The notes under the pieces: generated by a model
The model's database searches: none
The model's input: the letters and a program-made list of their open reading frames with translations, nothing else
What the model was told of the DNA's origin: nothing
Source: JACDAN01 sp963847235
GTDB lineage: Bacteria > Actinomycetota > Thermoleophilia > Gaiellales > Gaiellaceae
NCBI GenBank assembly: GCA_963847235.1
Contig: CAWJYU010000004.1
Location: forward strand, 1-64,000
Length of the DNA: 64,000 nt
Direction of reading: 5' to 3'
In this document: piece by piece, positions 62,086-64,000 of the stretch
Layout of the letters: the number at the start of each line of letters is the position of its first letter
Position numbering within the stretch: the first letter of the stretch is position 1
Position numbers and translations under genes: made by a program

Positions 62086-62904
62086 GTGGCCGATGTGAAA
62101 CAGGAGGCGAAGGACGTTGCGCGCGGGCCCTTCGGCGAGGCGGTGGCGCGTTGGGGCCTCGTCTCGAAAGGAGCGCTCTATGTCCTCGTCGGCGTGATCG
62201 CCGCCGACGTGGCGATCGCCGGCGGGCAGCGGCTGCGAGATCGCGGTGCCGCCGTTGCGACAGTCACGGACACCTGGTACGGCAAGGCGCTCGTCTTCCT
62301 CCTGGCGGTGGGTCTCGCGGGGTACGCGGCGTGGCGATTCGCCCAGGGCGTCCTCGGGCGGCCTCTGGAGGGCGGCAAGAAGGAGGGCTGGTTGAAGCGG
62401 ATCGGCTACTTCGCGCGCGCGGGCTGGTACCTCTTTCTCCTGTGGGTCGTCCTCGCGGCGCTGGCCGGCGCGGACGAGGAAAGCGGCTCCAGGGAAGAGG
62501 ACCGCGCGACGGCCCGCGTCCTGGACTGGCCGCTCGGACGGTGGATCGTGGCCGCCGTCGGGCTCGGGATCCTCGGCGCCGGCGTCTTCAACTACTGGCG
62601 CGGGATCACCATGAGCTTCAAGAAGAAGCTGAAGCTGCGGAAGATGAGCGAGCTCGAGGAGAAGGTGTTCACGATCATCGGCATGGTCGGGCACATCGCC
62701 CGCGGCACCGTCTTCGGGCTGATCGGGTTCTTCCTCATGAAGGCGGCGTGGGAGTACGACCCCGAGGAGGCCGTGGGGCTCGACGGGGCGCTGTCGAAGA
62801 TCCTCCAGGAGGACTACGGCGACACGATGCTCGGGATCGTCTCGGCCGGGCTGATCGCCTACGGCCTCTACTGCTTCGTGGAGGCTCGCTACCGCGAGGT
62901 CTGA
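62086..62904 (+). CDS. DUF1206 membrane protein
   Basis: GTG 62086 gives 272 residues with six helices in three similar pairs; each pair includes a G-x-x-(A/S)-(K/R)-(G) type segment (WGLVSKGALYVLVGV, IGYFARAGWYLFLLW, IGMVGHIARGTVFGLIGF), the repeat that defines DUF1206. The function is unknown. An upstream ATG at 62026 exists in frame but lies in the promoter region of the divergent sigma gene. Confidence 0.85.
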   Translation: MADVKQEAKDVARGPFGEAVARWGLVSKGALYVLVGVIAADVAIAGGQRLRDRGAAVATVTDTWYGKALVFLLAVGLAGYAAWRFAQGVLGRPLEGGKKEGWLKRIGYFARAGWYLFLLWVVLAALAGADEESGSREEDRATARVLDWPLGRWIVAAVGLGILGAGVFNYWRGITMSFKKKLKLRKMSELEEKVFTIIGMVGHIARGTVFGLIGFFLMKAAWEYDPEEAVGLDGALSKILQEDYGDTMLGIVSAGLIAYGLYCFVEARYREV

Positions 62905-63570
62905 CGGCGCGCTTCTGAGGCGCAGCCTCAGGTGAAGGAGGACGACGCAGAGCGCGACCCAGGCGAGCCCGAGGCTGAACCCGGCGATCACGTCGCTGAG
63001 GTAGTGCACGCCGAGGTAGAGGCGGCTGAACCCGATCAGCAGGATCAGCGCGGCGGCTGCGGCCAGGATTCCGATCTGACGGCGCCGCGTGGACGCGTGC
63101 CGCGCCGCGATGTAGCCGATCGTCCCGTAGACGGCGAGCGAGACCGACGCGTGGCCGCTCGGGAACGAGTACGTGCTCTCGGTCGCCAGCGGGTCCGGGA
63201 AGAACGGCCGCTCGCGCTCGAAGCCCAGCTTGAGCCCGAAGGTGAGGATCTGGGCGCCGACCGCAGCGAGGAGGAGCAGCTCCAGCTCCGACGTCAGCCG
63301 TTTTCGGGCGAGCACGATCGCAGCAACAAGGGTCACGGTCGCGAGCACCGGGACGTTGCCCAGCCGCGTGACGTTCTCGAAGAACGTCGTCCAGCCCTCC
63401 GTCGCGTGCTCGTGGAGCCAGGCGGCGAACCGCGTGTCGAGATGCGTGTCGCCTTCGGAGAGCTCCTCGACGGTGAGCCCGAAGATCCAGGCGCCGAGCG
63501 TGAGGACGAGGATTCCGCCGACGAGCTCGAGGCCCAGGACGTTGACGAATCTGGCGACTCGGGCAGGCAT
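62905..63570 (-). CDS. PAP2 lipid phosphatase-like protein (3' end unclear)
   Basis: From ATG 63570 the protein has about six helices and the three PAP2 motifs: KLGFERERPFF (KxxxxxxRP), YSFPSGHASVSLAVYG (PSGH) and SRLYLGVHYLSDVIAG (SRxxxxxHxxxD). It should dephosphorylate lipid phosphates on the outer membrane face. The domain ends near 62930, yet this frame has no stop until 62035, running antisense through the whole DUF1206 gene. A one-base shift would place a stop at 62928. The boundary given is the end of recognisable sequence. Confidence 0.82.
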
Positions 63571-63595
63571 CGGGCCATTGTTACCCTCACTCCGT

Positions 63596-64000
63596 ATGCG
63601 CTCAGTCATCGTCTCGGCAGTCCGAACGCCCTTCGGGAAGCTCGGCGGCGGCCTCAAGGATCTCGAGGCGACCGAGCTCGGCTCGATCGCGATCCGCAAC
63701 GCGCTCGACCGTGTCGGCCTCGAGAACGAGGCGGTCGAGTACGTCGTCATGGGGCAGGTGCTGCAGGGCGGCGCGGGCCAGGCGCCTGCGCGCCAGGCGG
63801 CGATCGGGGCCGGCCTCCCAATCGAGGTTCCTTCGGACACGATCAACAAGGTCTGCGCGTCTTCGGTGCGGGCCGTCCAGCTCGCCGACCTGATGATCCG
63901 GTCGGGCGATCACAAGGTCGTCGTCGCCGGTGGGATGGAGTCGATGTCGAACGCGCCCTACGTCCTCAAGAAGGCGAGGTTCGGGTACCGGCTCGGCGAC
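63596..64000 (+). CDS. Acetyl-CoA acetyltransferase (thiolase), 5' part
   Basis: Translation from ATG 63596 runs to the window edge (135 codons) and reads VIVSAVRTPFGKLGGGLKDLEATELGSIAIRNAL, MGQVLQGGAGQAPARQAAIGAGLP, INKVCASSVRAVQLADLMI and AGGMESMSNAPYVL. The Cys in NKVCASS is the nucleophile of degradative or biosynthetic thiolases that make or cleave acetoacetyl-CoA. It is 26 nt from the divergent PAP2 gene. The C-terminal part with the His and second Cys is outside the window. Confidence 0.95.
   Translation, partial: MRSVIVSAVRTPFGKLGGGLKDLEATELGSIAIRNALDRVGLENEAVEYVVMGQVLQGGAGQAPARQAAIGAGLPIEVPSDTINKVCASSVRAVQLADLMIRSGDHKVVVAGGMESMSNAPYVLKKARFGYRLGD

Noticed and set aside
1..64000. CRISPR arrays, rRNA genes, integrases, intact insertion sequences
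   Set aside because: None were seen: no regular spaced repeats, no transposase or recombinase motifs, and no rRNA-like stretch.

Overview
The window is gene-dense, very high-GC chromosomal DNA from an actinobacterium, most likely of the Thermoleophilia (Gaiellales/Solirubrobacterales) type. This is an inference from gene content: ClpS next to a DUF2017 (AosR-like) protein, a DUF3105 protein, an F420-type reductase fold, several class III cyclase hybrids, HxlR/SCP2-like and SARP regulators, GTG/TTG starts and 1-4 nt start/stop overlaps. No rRNA, CRISPR array, phage or intact insertion sequence was seen.

Layout. 1-5 kb: DUF3105 membrane protein, tRNA-Leu(TAA), NfeD-like protein, a 167-nt palindromic repeat, glutamate dehydrogenase, CBS protein, exopolyphosphatase, methionine sulfoxide reductase A and initiator tRNA-Met. 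4.8-7.5 kb: a divergent pga-like set (synthase, small membrane partner, lipoprotein deacetylase). 7.5-13.6 kb: a cyclase-ATPase signalling protein, then an accessory stretch (SpoIIE-type phosphatase, unknown protein, monooxygenase-fold protein, small protein) closed by a decayed copy of the 3' end of the cyclase-ATPase gene. 13.6-20.3 kb: redox genes (FAD monooxygenase, truncated haemoglobin, HxlR regulator with a palindromic operator and a divergent berberine-bridge-type oxidase, NDH-2/SQR-like protein) and two secreted unknowns. 20.4-29.5 kb: membrane-anchored SARP regulator, peptide-type solute-binding protein, AlkZ-like glycosylase, cupin and a ~1290-residue secreted GH15 glucodextranase. 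29.5-44 kb: cyclase-family amidohydrolase, hydrolase-cyclase fusion, CrtI-like oxidoreductase with methyltransferase, GFA protein, exonuclease/GIY-YIG gene, AI-2E transporter, class II amidotransferase, cupins, two ECF sigma factors with C-terminal SnoaL-like domains, STAS-VOC reading frame and DHA2 exporter. 43.8-45 kb: arsRM operon with visible promoter and operator. 45-48.6 kb: heterodimeric ABC exporter with complementary degenerate sites. 48.6-64 kb: PPK2, subtilase, MarR/YceI/FMN reductase/cyclic-nucleotide-binding cluster, tandem VOC protein, GreA, TypA/BipA, alpha/beta hydrolase, AosR-like/ClpS, F420 reductase, MFS, NYN protein, principal-type sigma factor, DUF1206, PAP2 phosphatase and the start of a thiolase that runs off the window.

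How genes fit together. Cyclic-nucleotide signalling is suggested by two class III cyclase proteins and one CNB-domain protein. Polyphosphate is handled by Ppx (degradation) and PPK2 (nucleotide phosphorylation). Oxidative and arsenic stress are covered by MsrA, truncated haemoglobin, AosR-like and ArsRM. GreA, TypA, ClpS and a principal-type sigma factor form the housekeeping end of the window.

Quality warning. At least ten genes, including the normally well-conserved typA and msrA, are intact only if one or a few single-base frameshifts are restored. This pattern fits residual indel errors in the assembly better than mass pseudogenisation, so frameshifted genes are reported at full span. 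No gene-free stretch exceeds 300 bases.
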